Shown here: piece by piece, positions 12,091 to 29,185 of the stretch | Layout: each line of letters starts with the position of its first letter | Position numbering within the stretch: the first letter of the stretch is position 1 | Source: Syngnathus acus | Taxonomy: Eukaryota; Chordata; Actinopteri; Syngnathiformes; Syngnathidae | DNA: 64,000 bases | Reading direction: 5' to 3' | NCBI RefSeq assembly: GCF_901709675.1 | Contig: NC_051094.1 | Location: 12,394,501-12,458,500 of the forward strand | Translations under genes and position numbers: made by a program | The notes under the pieces: generated by a model | Told to the model about the DNA's origin: nothing | Database searches by the model: none | What the model saw: the letters and a program-made list of their open reading frames with translations, nothing else

Positions 12091-15000
12091 CGAAGGGAGG
12101 AAGTTGAGTCAAATACACTTCCCCCAGATTTTTTGCTTAGTCACTTTGACTTCTTTTGACTTGACTTTGGTATTTTTACCAAACCTCAAGAGTGGAGACC
12201 CTATACGTACCTTTGTCTGACGGGACCAAAAATTACACATTACATTTTGAATCATGATGCAGAGGTCAAAGGGTATGCCTAGTTTAGATCATTAACCACT
12301 TGAGTGACGGTGATCTCAAATAATTCAAATCGATAGATGGAGCCCATATGATCATGAATTATTTTTCAAGCACTCAAATTAAACCTGGAGTCTACATATA
12401 AAAACTTATTTTATGGGCTGTGCAATTGAAGATTTTTTTTCTTCCAATTTTCGTTCTCTGTCATGGGGCCAGTTGTTTCCAAAGCATAATTGGACACTGG
12501 ACACTTATTCTATTTAAAAAAAAAAAAGCAATAGGCAGGGTGACTATAATAACTTTATTACTGGAAGGTGATGAAAATTGTACTTTTACGTTCACATATA
12601 AATAAACAAATGTAATCTGTCGTGTGTGGCAGAATGTGGTCCTCTCCCAGGAGTTCAACGATTTCTGGGACATAATGAATATTTCTATGCGACATTAGAG
12701 TTAACACACTTGAAAATGTAATCGCCTTTGAATGGGGACAATTCTTAGGTGCAATACGTACCACATTACCATGAAAAGACATTGATTGTAATTCTTACAA
12801 GAGTGCAAAAAGGTTGGTTAAAAGTTACAAATGACCATCGATTTTTTTTTTTTTTATCTCATATAATGGAAAATAAAGCAATGACAATAAAACCTTAAGA
12901 TGCATCTTTAATGGGATGTCATCACTGCCATATTGGCTTCATTTTACCTTCTAAATTCAGCTCTAACCTTTGGCAAGGAAAACATTGCACGCATGTTCTG
13001 CTTGAAAAAGAATGTGCAGTGACAGATGTAAATCAAAATTTCACGCCTGTCAAGTGTGCGCTGGCCCCACACAGTTTGACTTTACAGGAACACACAGAAC
13101 ACCATATTTCTGGACGTCTGCCGGCAGGATTTTTGCAATTCTGTTTTCCCTCGTCCTCCGCTTGTTTTTTGCTGTCAGCTTCTCAGATGCCTCCGTCAAC
13201 TGAAGGACATTCTCCACTTCAGGGAGCAGCTGACAACATATAGACTTTTCCTCCGCCTGACTTTGCGCATAGCAAAAGTGTTTGTACCTCGTTGTTTCTC
13301 AGTCGATACTGTGCACCGCTGCAATATTTCAACCAAACAAATAACCCCGATAATGGTTTGCAAGATGCAGACCACAACTCTCTAATCAGCATTCCTCCCT
13401 TGGCTACACACAGCACAAAAACATGAGGAAAATTGCTTTTCATCAGTCATTATATGACAAATCAGAGCGTAATTACAATATCTGTCAAAGTTGGATCAAC
13501 AAATCATTTATACTGTTCTCGGTATTTTCTTTTTGTTTTTGCATGTGGAAATGCTCCCATTGGTCTTTGAAAGAAACTCATCATAATAAATGCAATCATT
13601 CGTCAATGATCAAGAACCATCAATCAAAACAAACAATTGGACTTGTCAGCAACACTGTCCCTTCAACACCAACCAAACAACAACAAAAAACAAAGAATGA
13701 CATGCATGACGGCTGGAGCGAAAACAACATCTGTAGTAAAACGATTAATTGTACAGGTCGTGGCTCACACTTGGGGGAAAATATCATCTTTTTATAGATT
13801 CCACATGCCAGAGCATCGGTTAATCCTGCCTGACTCAACACATGCCCACGTGTCCCCTGTGCAGGTTATCTTCAGTTTTCAAGGGAACACTGAAAGGCGG
13901 AGGTGGAAGGAAAGCAGAGGAGGAAGACAGATAATGTCTCCCTAATAGCATAACAAACTTGACCCGTAGCAACTGCAATCCCCATGGGGTCTTCCTCAAT
14001 TTTGCTTTTCCTCTTCTGTGCTTTTATTTTTGGTGTCACTTTTTTTCTTAAGTCGTAGAATTGTGGGCTCCTTGCTCTATAAACCAGTTTGTTTCAACAC
14101 CAGTGACCCACATTCAGCTAATACCGTTGTCAGTGTTATTAAAGTCAAGAGAGGAGTCACAAAAGAGGATGAAAAACAAGAAAATATGCCATTAATTTTC
14201 TATGCGCCCTTCACATCCTATGAAATGTTTAACTCTGCAGAAAAAAAGCCTGTTTCCTTTCTTTTCCTTCCCCGGCTCACATTTTGACCATCATCGTTTC
14301 CTTCAATTACATATTTGTTGGCACGTTTCACAAACAATGCAAAATCAATATTACATTAGTTATAACAAATACACAACAATTTTATGATCAATTACACACT
14401 GTATTGAGCTCCAATACAGGAGGTAATGATAATAATGTTTTCAATCATTTTTGAATGAGCCTGCCATAGAAGTACTCATTTCAACGTGTGTCTACTATTG
14501 GAGTTGTAGTTGTGGGCAATGACGTGTTACGCAGTATTGTAACACACTAGGAGCTCTATTTTGTTATGCTCGAACTGGGGTAACCGCAATTAGAAACACT
14601 TTTCACTTGGATTCCACCACTGCCGACTAGTTTTGTTCCTACACGAAAATGAGACAGAACGCAGCTTTAAAATGGATTCACTTTGGAATAAATGAGTATC
14701 ATCCACACAAAGGATGAAACAAGTATGGGTCGGTTTCCCAAATGAATGTGACACTGCTATTCGTACCTTATGCAATGGTAAAGCGTAAACTAGCCAAGTA
14801 TTAAAACAACGATATTTATCTGCCGGAAAGTCTTTCATCAGAGTAATAAACTGATTCTTTTGCCAAACACTGTACACATTCAAATACATAAAGAATAAGC
14901 CCCTACAGCTTCATATTTTACATCGAACGATAAAAACAGGCAAGTAAAAAAACATGTCTCTGTTCCTTTACAGACGGTACGGTCCAGAAAGCGTCAACAT

Positions 15001-15189
15001 ATTGGCGGCGCTGACTTGTGGTCAGTTTGTAGACTGGGTAACGTGGTAAATGCTGGCATGCCACAGCTCCCATGTTAATCACAGTAATAATGAGCTCCAA
15101 AAATATCCCGATGCTCTGTTCTGTCCACACAAATAGATTTATCTGAAAATGTCCTTCCATGCAGTGGAAAGGAACATTTCATGAAGCCA
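12091..15189. other. Non-coding stretch downstream of gene A
   Basis: No exon recognised. I looked on the minus strand for a gene A counterpart of the alternative tail exon (Tyr-Cys-x-Ala-His) here and across 1-15266 and found none. Confidence 0.5.
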
Positions 15190-15195
15190 TTTATT
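15190..15195 (-). terminator. Candidate polyadenylation signal of gene A
   Basis: AATAAA on the minus strand, about 72 bases beyond the TAA stop. It is the first canonical hexamer downstream. Such a short 3' UTR would be unusual for a neuronal gene, so distal sites are likely used as well. Confidence 0.4.
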
Positions 15196-15266
15196 AAAAA
15201 ATTGGTCGTCTGATAATAGACTTGGCCGGAAACGTCACTTGTGGTTTCATAACGGCGAGTGAAACA

Positions 15267-17223
<1,957 letters not shown>

Positions 17224-17514
17224 GGTTTCTGAGGGAAGGAGTAATGCTGTGAAATAAATGGATGAAGAGCATATTAATCTGCGCGCAAATGTGGAGAAAA
17301 GGCAGCTCGTGCAAGATGAGACACTTAGAAGCACCACCTGTGTCTTCACTCACAGTAAGAGAAACGCAGCGGGAAGTTTTGATCCTACATGCAGCGTTGG
17401 AAATAAAGCAAAACGAAAAGGAACCCTTTCACTTCTGGTGCGAGGTGGGTCGTTGCTTGTTCAGCCGTCTGTGTGCAGCGCAATCATTCTGTGGCGCGCC
17501 GATGGAGGGTCGCG

Positions 17515-17590
<76 letters not shown>

Positions 17591-17700
17591 ATTGCGCACC
17601 GTTTGCAACCTCGGAATTGCGTTTTGTTATTCATGTTCAGGAAAGACTGCATCAAGTGACCCAATATAAAACTAACATACACGCTTTATGTGTTTTGTTG
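17224..17700 (-). promoter_or_regulatory. 5' UTR and proximal promoter region of gene A
   Basis: Region directly upstream of the gene A start codon. It contains a long pure CT (minus strand GA) tract at 17519-17590, about 300 bases from the ATG. No convincing TATA box or initiator was seen, and the transcription start cannot be placed. Open frames here are produced by the dinucleotide tract and are not genes. Confidence 0.4.
17519..17590. repeat. (CT)n microsatellite upstream of gene A
   Basis: About 35 uninterrupted CT units followed by TTTCTCTC. On the strand of gene A this is a GA tract lying in the probable 5' UTR or promoter. It creates serine-leucine and arginine-glutamate repeat open frames that are artefacts. 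Confidence 0.98.
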
Positions 17701-20700
17701 TTGTTGTTTTGGAGGGGGATATGTTGTTACATTAATGTAATGTAAAATGATTATTTTACATCACAGTCGAAAATCAGTTATGTAGTTTACAATAGTGAAG
17801 AAGTGTACTTCAGGGACATCTGTATGTCTATTTTGGGAATCTCAGCTACATTTGACATAATTTGGATGCGTAAATGGATCCACAAAATTAGTTGGAAAAT
17901 AAATCCAGTTTAAATAATACTTTTACTACAATTATTTTCCATTTCCAATTTCGCGGACCACCTGCAATACCATCAATTTAGTAACTTACTTTTGGTGTTT
18001 GCATGACTGAGTTGTTATTATTATTTCATTCCTCAGAGACAGATTGAAAATGTGTTAAATTTGTAATACGTGGAAATGCTTTGCTCAGCGAGCAGCATTG
18101 TATTCTCAAATCCACCAATTATCTAGCTCACTTATGAATAATTGCTTAAATTGTGTGTGTTAGTTGATTACTGTGTCCACTTAAATGTGATGCTGACAAC
18201 ACATCCATCAAGCTGCACTGCCCGGGCATCAGGAGAAGGCATAAATACACAATCATTGAAGCCTGAAGAGGGGGGAACCCTGGGAGTGGAATCAATTTTA
18301 AGAGGCAAGTGAGAGGGAATTTGTGCTAATCTCATGTTTATTTTTTCCATACTTGGCTCATTTAGCTTGAAGCCACAGTTGGGATATCGGCTCCAGCAGG
18401 CAGCAATGGCGTGCTATGTGGTAACAGCGACACCTTGTGAACACACCCAAAACTTCTGTTATGGCTGAGTCAAATCAATAGGAGACGTCTGAGGAAATAA
18501 TCGATTTCCATGACTTTTATTTTATGAAGTCCTCGTTTTTTTTCTCAGTAAAAGCATTTTCGATCGAGTATTAAGTGAGTTTGGCCAAAATAGATCAAAA
18601 GGTCATCCAGCAGGGCTAGAGTAGGTGGGTAGGTGTTCTGATACCGGTGTCCATTATGTGCAAATGCATTTATGAGCAGTCCTTCATGAAAACCACAATG
18701 GGAGGCAATCTAAGACCAATCAGCTCCCCTTTGATGACAAAAGAAGGTGTTCCTTTGTGACTATCCAAACAGAAGAACACTGTATCACTTTAAAAATCTT
18801 TCATGATCCCTCTTTTTCTCAATGGCATCTCATCTTTTGAGTGAAAACATCCCAAATTAACTGACTGTGTGCACATCAGAGACTGCTAGGGGGAATTTAC
18901 CATGCAATCATCTTCAGAGAGGTGATAACCGCTATCTATAACTGCCAATAACAGAAGGCTGAGAGAGCAAAGAAATCACACTTCTTTGATATGTAGCACA
19001 ATTAACCTGTTTCAACCCCATTAAGTGAGATCAGGAGGTGAATTCACCTTTACTAAATGATGTTAATGTAGATCATCCCAATGTCACACAGTGGATAGAC
19101 AGAAGAACCTCTTGAAAAGTTAAATTGGAATGTGCATTTGGTGCAAGTCAAGCCCTTCAAATAATCCCTTTCACATGGATGGCAAGGGAAACAAGCAATC
19201 CAATGATTTTGACCAAAATGTGACAAGCATAAAAAATTTTTTTTTGCTATCCTTCCATCCGATCAAAAATGCTCGTGAACATTCAAAACAACAAAAGTAA
19301 GGGTATTAAGTGTAATAAGCAAGGCCTAGCCAGATCTTTATACATGTAAAACAGAATTGAATAGAAGAGACTCATTATTTATTGTCCACCGAGTTTGACA
19401 TTTGTCTTTGGCTCACCAGTACTGGGGACAGACAGCACTAAAATACACATATTATAAAATGCATAATCGTCACTTTATAATGGAACGATATATTAGGAAC
19501 AGGAATGAAAGTAAAGGTAAAGTAAGGTCAAGTCAAACGTCAACAAGGAGCAGTGCATGACTTAAGTGTGAAATGGTCATGTTGGTAAATTGAGGATCGC
19601 CATGGTATTTGATATAAATGACTTCTTTCCAAGTACCTTTGGCCATAGAAGTCAGTCACCCTTCAGAAGCTCAAACTGACATGTCAGAAGATGAGAGCTG
19701 AAATGAAATGATTTCTGAAACTCTCAAGGTGACAGGTGCACCTGTTGCCCCAGCTGTCTCACATTGGAGGGGTACTGCGCATTTCAGCTCCTTCCACAGA
19801 TGTTTAATAAGATTTAAAGTACGACACATAGTTGTCCATTTCGGAATCGTGCCATATGTTTTGTGGGAGTTTTAGTTGGGTGTTTTTGGGCTTCATATCG
19901 TGACTCAGTGACTATTGTTCTTTTCAAATTCTCAATGCTTCAAATGTCTTTTTCTGTCCTCATTATGAAGGAGAGTCTCATTCACATTTATTGCACACAT
20001 TCTTTCTATGGATACAATTCTGTTGTTACCTAGACAACTGTTATAACAGACACTTACAATATACCGCACTTCCTTTCATTATCTGTGCTACAAAAGTCAA
20101 AAGTAGCTTGGTCCTTTTTATGTTGCCCTTTACACATTTTTTACAATGCTTTGCATGTAAAGGTTTAACACAAATAAATCTAAGAGTAGATTTCTCTGGC
20201 ACAAGGAAGTGTTTATTCAGTGTTATAATGGTTGTTCCACTCTAAAATTGAAATGTCAGGGTCAATTGTTATCATTTACACCTATTCCTTCCAGGGTGGA
20301 GGTGTGTCTTCCTATCCATTCAAATGTTATTTAGTGGAAAACGTCAAGTTTTAGCAGCCTCATCTTGATCCAAAGAGGCAAGAAATAACGATTTCTTAGA
20401 CAAAGGTGTTTAAATGTTATTTAAACCAGATTTCCATTACTAGCTTAATAAATGTTGAGTTGCCTTTGGTGCTGGAGCCTCCGCATTGTGGCTTCATGAA
20501 AAGAGATTAAATGCTAATCATAGGCTCCCAAAAATAAAACAGAACATGGTCTGTATCCAGGACAGGATGATTTTTCAGCTTTCCGTCATCAAAAAAAAAA
20601 AAAAAAAACCCTAGCGTCATTCTCATCAGCTCATTGAGTTTAGTCACGCTGATGCTTGAAGTTGCATCAACAACTTTAAGAAGCTGATCACAGAAAGGTG

Positions 20701-22440
20701 AGTCTGACTGGGATCAATTTGAAGGCATCAAGTCAAAAGTCCAAGCTTTGCATCAAAGTGCTCAAAAAAGTGAAACCGCACTCTTTTCTCTCTTCTTCTC
20801 ATTAAAGCATTAAGGAACAGATGTTTTGGTGTGACCCTGTCTCAGAAATGCTTACCTGCTGTGCACACATTTTGTAAGTGTAATTCAGCGGATAATTAGT
20901 TTACATATTTAGAAACCAAATTTAGAGTAAATAAGACCCGCTGCTACCGTGCTTGATTTTCTTGTGGTTGATCTAATTATTGCGCTATTTATACAGTTGT
21001 GTTCCCTGTTTCTGTGGGAGTCATTATTCTGCAAAAAAAGCAGGTCCTCTGTTTGCTCTATTATTCAGGGCTCAGTCAGTCACAGACAGTCATTAAAGTT
21101 TCATGGGAAGCAATTTAGTGGTTGAGTTTTGCCACACCTTTGTTTGTTGTGCTCGGAGTTTGTGTTCTTCTCATGCTGAGAGGAGGCGGCAGTGCTCATA
21201 TGTATCTGACGTGCTGAACTTTCATCTGATAGGCCCTTAGGGGAATCATCAAAGATGAGAGCAATAAGCATGGATTGAGATCAGGTCACGCAAGCAAAAA
21301 ACCCAAAATAACAATTTAGAACGTGTCAGGAATCACGATCATTTCCTTTATTGGTTGTTATGAATGTCACTACAGTAAACTTGATGATCCAGACATTCGT
21401 CCACATCTGCCAATCACAGTACTGTAAAAAAAGAACCTCTGATGTGAAAGTGGGTCATGGCAGATTTATTGCACAACATAAATGAGAAGAAATGCAATGA
21501 GAAGAAGGCGCTTCGTTTTGCGACTGCATGGCGATGGCATGCTACCATCCGCAAACATGGGATTACCTCAAAGGATGATAATCTTGGACTGCTCTCTTCA
21601 ATATGTCACTAAAAATGGGGAAATATTGAATGCTTTGATTTGTGCATAAAAGAGGGGGGTGTAATCTTGGCATTGACACATACTTGAATGAAACAGTATA
21701 TGATATTATTATACATCAAAGCGTAGACCATGTAGCTCTTCCTCTCGGTTATTATTTGCAGCAACAGGAGAATTGTGCTGGAACAAGCCATCTTCCTAGT
21801 CAATTAGAAATTAAATAAATTGGGAAATAAACAAGTTTATAGATTCAATAATTATAAGGCACAATACTTTAAAAAAGTACTTTACTTGCAATTTCCATTT
21901 GTGCGCCTTTTCAGACATCACAAGTCAGATCTCATTTTTTGGTTGCTCGTTATACATTTCATGCCACTCAAATATGAGGGTGAAATGAAATTTTAGCATG
22001 TATTCTAAATCAGAAAAAGCTGCTGTGATGATACTGTACCACATATGGTGCTGCTGCCATCAATGAAATTGTAGTGACAGAAAGGTTACAGTGAAACAAG
22101 TCTTCATTGTGTGATCATTCAATGTGTGCGTGTGTGTGCGTGTGTGTGTGCGAGTGTGTTTACTGAGCCTCCACATTAGACAGTGGAAATTAAATCAGTG
22201 GCTGCTACTGATGTGTTACATATATCACTTTTATTTTGGTTTCCACTGACTATGAAGTATATGCAGTTTGGACATAAATGTTCGTTAATGTTCATTACTG
22301 GCAATTACATTTGCCATTAAGTATGGAGGCAGAGGGAGCCATTAGAAGCGATGACTTTAACCCCGACTCAAATCCTCATGATGAGTCATTCACAGCAACC
22401 TTTGTTTATGCATGATCAATTTTAGCAGCAGGTAGCAATA

Positions 22441-22495
22441 GGTGTGTGTGTGTGCGCGTTCGTGCGTGTGTGCGAGCGCGTGCATGTGTGTGTGG
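22441..22495. repeat. TG/CG-rich dinucleotide microsatellite
   Basis: GTGTGTGTGTGCGCG-type alternating purine-pyrimidine tract, a potential Z-DNA former. The translated frames across it are artefacts. Confidence 0.9.
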
Positions 22496-22794
22496 TGGCA
22501 GTGGAGCGAGCGTTGGGATAGTTGTTTTTTATGCCTTCTGTGTTTTTGTATTTTTTTGTGTTTTTTGCATCTCCTGGGTCATTCCCGGAGTGTTCTTCCA
22601 TCAGGACATGCTTGGAGCACCTCCCCCGGGAAGTGTCAAGGAGGCATGAGGATGCCATCTCATCTGGCACCTCTCGAAGCAGAGGCTCCACTCTGACCCC
22701 CTTCCGAGTTGACTGAACTTCAAACCCTATATTTATTACTTCATGAAAGTAATGCTTGCAGTTTAACCTGAAAGTTAAAGTGAACATTGTACAC

Positions 22795-22875
22795 TGGAAG
22801 GCCAGGAGTGGGATTTGGACCCAGAACCTCTGAAATGTAAGGTAGATTAAATAAACTGCTACCAATACACCATCT
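22795..22875 (-). mobile_element. SINE-like head, minus orientation
   Basis: Read on the minus strand: TGGTGTATTGGTAGCAG (A-box-like), GGTTCTGGGTCCAAATCC (B-box-like), then CACTCCTGGCCTTCC. Matches the heads at 644 and 47788. Confidence 0.65.
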
Positions 22876-22908
22876 ATAAAACTGAGTTAAATAAGAAGGC
22901 TTCAAATC

Positions 22909-22950
22909 GGGTGTCAAACTCAAGGTCTGTGGGCCAAATCTGGCACACAT
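22909..22950 (+). mobile_element. hAT-like terminal fragment
   Basis: GGGTGTCAAACTCAAGG, then GGGCCAAATCTGGC, is a very common vertebrate DNA-transposon end. The matching other end was not found. Confidence 0.5.
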
Positions 22951-23338
22951 CATCAATTTATGTAAAATGCCGAAGCAAATTACATGTACCTGTACAGAAA
23001 ATGCAAATCGTCTCTACTTTTAAAGATATTGAGACATTGAAATCATTTTTGTTACCAATCCCTTTTAATAATAAAAAAAAAAAAAGTAATATTATTTGAA
23101 CAGAAATATTTTTTCTGGCCTTTAATTTCAAAAATAAAATATTTGCACATGGCCTTTGACAAAATTTTTTGTTTTTTTACACACTTTGACATTGAATGCA
23201 TGGGGTTGAAGACATTCTTATTTATTGTTCATTGAAGAATTAATTCATGTTTATGTATGTCACTTGTGTAAGTGAGGGGAGGAAATTCATGTTTGTGCAC
23301 GTCACGACTCGTCCCCGGTTCGATTCTTATGTGTCGGT

Positions 23339-23683
23339 TGTCATGGTTTCTGTCCGCGTCTGTGTACTCGCCCCTCCCTTCCTGTGTCTACTCACAATCA
23401 ATGTACTAATCACAGTCACCTTCCTCTCGTTACCTGTCTCTTATTTAAGTCCTGTCTGCGTGTCGCTCCCTTTTGGATCGTTGATGTCTTTTTGTCTCAC
23501 GTCTTTGTCGGTCAGTTCCGTTTCTGTTATCCAGTCTGTCGGTCAGTCCTGTAGTTGGTTTTATTAGGAAGTTATTTTAGTTTGCCGGTTCTGTTGGTTT
23601 GTCCCCTCATCCTCCATTCCAACTCCCTTTTTCCTCTATAAACCCTGGTCCAACCTGCATTTACTCTATTCTGATCCGTAACA
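23339..23683 (+). mobile_element. Solo-LTR-like block
   Basis: Begins TGTCATGG and ends CCGTAACA, so the outer ends TG and CA fit an LTR. Inside are GTTACCTGTCTC followed by TTATTTAAG (TATA-like) and a pyrimidine-rich downstream part ending CTATAAACCCTGGTCC. The style matches fish LTR or LTR-derived repeats. No target duplication was seen and no internal retroviral genes accompany it, so a SINE-like family remains possible. Confidence 0.5.
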
Positions 23684-24055
23684 GAATGTCTTTCCTCCCC
23701 TCACTTCCATATACAAAGAGCAATGTTATGTTTGAGATTGGACTAAGAACTGTTCATCGCAATTAACTTAAACTTAACTCAATTAACTAAATAAACTTGA
23801 GTGCAATGTTTGCTATTTAGCTCAAAATGTTCAATCAACAAATTGGATGATATCGCCTCAAGAAATTAGTTTAGGTTAGTATAAAATTTTCGCAATTTAC
23901 ATGAGTCAAAGGTCAAACATTAAGTGTGACAGATGACTTCATTTTTTGTTGTTCATTGTATGTTTTTTTTTTTCCAGAGTAGGACGTAAAAAAAAAAAAA
24001 AAAGTCAATGCGGCTTTCAATAGCCCTTCAGTAATCAATCGGACTTCTTGATTGT
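23684..24055. other. Non-coding, AT-rich
   Basis: Contains a T-run at 23966-23974 and an A-run at 23990-24003 separated by about 15 bases, able to form a small hairpin. No gene. Confidence 0.5.
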
Positions 24056-24081
24056 GTGGAAGTGTGGAAAATGAACAGAGA

Positions 24082-24095
24082 CCAGCAGGGGGCAC
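24082..24095 (+). promoter_or_regulatory. CTCF-like core motif upstream of gene B
   Basis: CCAGCAGGGGGCAC fits every position of the commonly cited vertebrate CTCF core CCASYAGRKGGCRS. It lies about 600 bases before the gene B start and between the two divergent genes, where an insulator or loop anchor would be plausible. Motif match only; occupancy is unknown. Confidence 0.5.
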
Positions 24096-24179
24096 TTCAG
24101 GGCCAAAAAAGGTGCACGAGTTTTTCTCCGCGGGGACTCCGCCGACACAATTCCTGTTGCTACTCAACTGATCCATTCT

Positions 24180-24684
24180 TGATGACACGGTCATCAGCTC
24201 TGATCCGCGCCAGGCTGCGTTTTGACGCCGGATGCGGATAATCTCAACTTCTCAGCCTAGGACCACACTTTATTCTGCAACATTTCTTTTCACGCGCTCA
24301 GTTATCCTTTTGCGTCGTGCCACCCAATTAAACCAGATTCAACAATTGGCCACCGGATGTTTAACCCTTTTCCCCCTGCGAGCCCCGGCGAGGATTCGGT
24401 CTTTACCACTCCAAGGACTCTGCAAGGTGGTCGTCACAAGTGGGCAACATCCAGATGATCCTTTGCGGTAACGTCGCAAAGTAAAGTCTCACTTGTGCAG
24501 ACGCTGCCGTCTCTGGCAGGTGTGGGTCTGCAGACGCAAAAGTGCGCGTTTCCCACCCAGTGCAAAACAGAAACAAGCGTTCTGGGTACGTGATCCACTA
24601 TTTGACCGGCTTCGAGGAACATGTGGAGCTGGGACGCATGCAACAGAAAGCTGTAACATGAGGAGGAGCCGACACCGCGCAAGT
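24180..24684 (+). promoter_or_regulatory. Probable promoter and 5' UTR of gene B
   Basis: Visibly richer in G, C and CpG than the surrounding AT-rich DNA and ending at the coding mini-exon. No clear TATA box. An in-frame upstream ATG lies at 24658-24660 with A at -3 and nine codons open to the family start codon, so a longer N-terminus (MRRSRHRAS before MGLP) is possible. The short form is preferred because the family begins Met-Gly followed directly by the signal peptide. Confidence 0.45.
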
Positions 24685-26690
<2,006 letters not shown>

Positions 26691-29180
26691 CCGTTGCCCT
26701 CCAAAAATCCATTTCCACTGCGAGGCATGAGAGGTAAATTTTCTAACAATCTGTGGAGACAAACATCCCACACACCCCTTCCCCTACCCCTCCACGCACA
26801 CCTCCCTGCCCTTGTCTGTTTTGGGATAAGGAAGTAAAGGTCAGTGCACTGTGATTTGCTTTTCAATCCTTGAAATTCTTCCAAGCTGTGATTCCGAGTC
26901 AAGCTGTTTTATTGCTAGAATGTCATTCCAATTAGTGGCAGTCCAAGAAGCAGCTCCACATCCTGGGCCACACGCAAAGTAAATTATACACAAAGTATCT
27001 TAATCCTTCATTCTTGACATCAAGAGGCAATTGATGTATCCTGATCTTGTCAGCCAGTGTGTTATTTATTTACCAATGGCTGCTGTCCCCCAATGGAATA
27101 ATGAAAATGTATGAGATCGAGTCACTGTGCAGGTGGTCTTCTGCTATCCAGTGTGTTTGTTACCTCGGTGGCAAACACACCTGCCATGTAAATCCACACC
27201 ATTTTTCTGTCGTGTTGCATATGTAAATAAGACCAAAGTGGCAAAGTAAGTATAATCACATTTATTGGCAGCATAGATTGCATTCTCCAGTAATGACTCG
27301 AGCAATCACCTACTTATGTCATTGCCTATTGCCAGGGATTCACTAAATTCAGTCAGTGCAGGCTCGCAGTTGAATGAGAAGTGCCATTTGCATTTTGGCC
27401 TTTAAGATGTGCCCTTGTGTACCATCACCAGATGCGTTTCCTTGATGAATGAACTCGTATATGCCATCGCATACACTGCACAAACTTTGGATACTAAGAC
27501 TCGGTCGGCTCTTTTAGGTGAGTGATTTTAAATCACTATCTGGCACCGAGAGATCGAGACTGAAGTTCTTCAATTTACTCATGCTTAGTTTTTTTTTTCC
27601 TGCATGTTCTACACATCTGTCTTCTTTTGTTTTATCATCATTGAGTTGAGTGGTATTTAGAGACACTGTGCCAGGGATGATTGATATCGCTAGGATCATG
27701 GCTGAGCATATATATGATCGACTTGTGTCCTCCTCGAGTTTCATCACAAACACGTATTCAGTACACAGTAACGGTATACTGTGTCATAAACACCACTTTT
27801 GTATGTAATTTGAAATCCAAAACAGTCAATGGCCAGACATGATTTGTTGCCCAGCAAGTTGACTTAAGTTTTTGTACTGGAGTGCAGTATCTGGCTTTTG
27901 GGTGTGTGTGTGGATAGATTCAGGCGTTCAATATATGTACATAAACACACTGATGGGTCATGAAAGTAAATGAAATCACATACTAAAACGTGCAGAGTAA
28001 ATCCAGTCAAGTTGTGCATCGTGGCTTCCACTAATATGACAGGTGACGCATAAGTACACAAGCAGCTAAATCAGCTCCATGTCAGATATCTGTGGCAAAG
28101 CATTTTTCCAAATACAAGGGATGCTTGAGGTAAAATGGCTACCTTTTCAATCTTGCAGCTTTCATGTGTGACTGTGGCATGGGAGCATTAAATGGCAGAC
28201 CTAATGGGGCTCCTGCTCACTAGAATAACTAATAGCCCATCAGAGGTAAGGAGCCGCGACTTCCCTCAGCTTTGTTATTCCTTGCCCTCTACAGCTCAAG
28301 GGAGCAACCCAAGCTGTTAAAGATGTAATGGGATTTTTTTTTTCTCCCATCGCCACATTTGGCACCAACTATTGGAAATGCAGCAACGCACAACAGAGAC
28401 AGACTGTCTTAACGTGGTCAGGATTTGTGCTGGAATTACACGGTCACCATATAATGCTGCATTATCCAGGGCCATCGAAACCTTCCGATCCCTTTGAGGT
28501 TCCTGTTTTTTGCCCACTGGGACTTGCATCAGAACACGGTGTTGTATGACAGCATGCAAAGTGCATTTAAGGTCTGTGTCACAATAAAACCCACGAGGAT
28601 GACTTTTCACAGGAATCAAATGGCACACAGCATGTCAAAATGGATGAAAGTGAGAGACAGGGTGCATCCGAGTCATAAATAATCCTCCTCTTCTTTGTTT
28701 TTTTTTTCCTGTCAAACGCATAGCTGGTGTATGATGGGCAAAGTGTAGATATTGAAATTGAAGCCTGACTCGCATTCTCATTTAAACGTTGCCATGGATT
28801 TCCACCAGCAGGCTGACCCGCACACTGTAAGCTCAAACTGAACAATGTTGAATCTGATCAACACTTTGAACCGCGGAGATCCACAGTCTTGTGGCACATT
28901 CACTCCCGCGCTCAAACAGCAGCTGCAGTCTCGTTGATGTCCACCCACAGATCAACCCCTGCAAAGGTAGCGCAGATAATATTATAGGAAAAAAAAACCT
29001 TTATCTCACTCAGCGAGGTGCTTGGAGGCTTGAAAAGAAACGGCATTCATCAACAGAGTGAGCATAGCTATTGCTCAACAATAATTTACATGACAAAAAA
29101 GGAATGCTGTGAACAAAACTATTTGGAAGCCCAGCCATTAAAATAAAAGGAACTGAATATGGAAAGGTAATGAGATTGGT
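26691..29180 (+). other. Probable 3' UTR of the short gene B transcript and start of the large intron
   Basis: No exon. Extent of the 3' UTR is unknown; the first AATAAA is at 28583. The region 28100-28300 is less AT-rich than its surroundings, but no motif identifies it. Confidence 0.45.
28583..28588 (+). terminator. Candidate polyadenylation signal for the short gene B transcript
   Basis: AATAAA about 1.9 kb past the short-isoform stop; I saw no canonical hexamer nearer to the stop. Position alone is weak evidence. Confidence 0.25.
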
Positions 29181-29185
29181 CCACA

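Larger units (their letters stand above)
17701..23240. other. Intergenic region between the two divergent genes
   Basis: No exon supported. Contains TG-rich microsatellites (22122-22160 and 22441-22495), a poly-A run at 20590-20607, a minus-strand SINE head (22795-22875) and a hAT-like end (22909-22950). It is the likely home of shared regulatory elements, but none can be proven. Confidence 0.55.

Noticed and set aside
17258-17745. Serine-leucine and arginine-glutamate repeat frames
   Set aside because: Produced by the (CT)n tract upstream of gene A.
23310-23325. GGTTCGATTC as part of a tRNA gene
   Set aside because: Only a B-box-like string; no A box at the right spacing and no cloverleaf.
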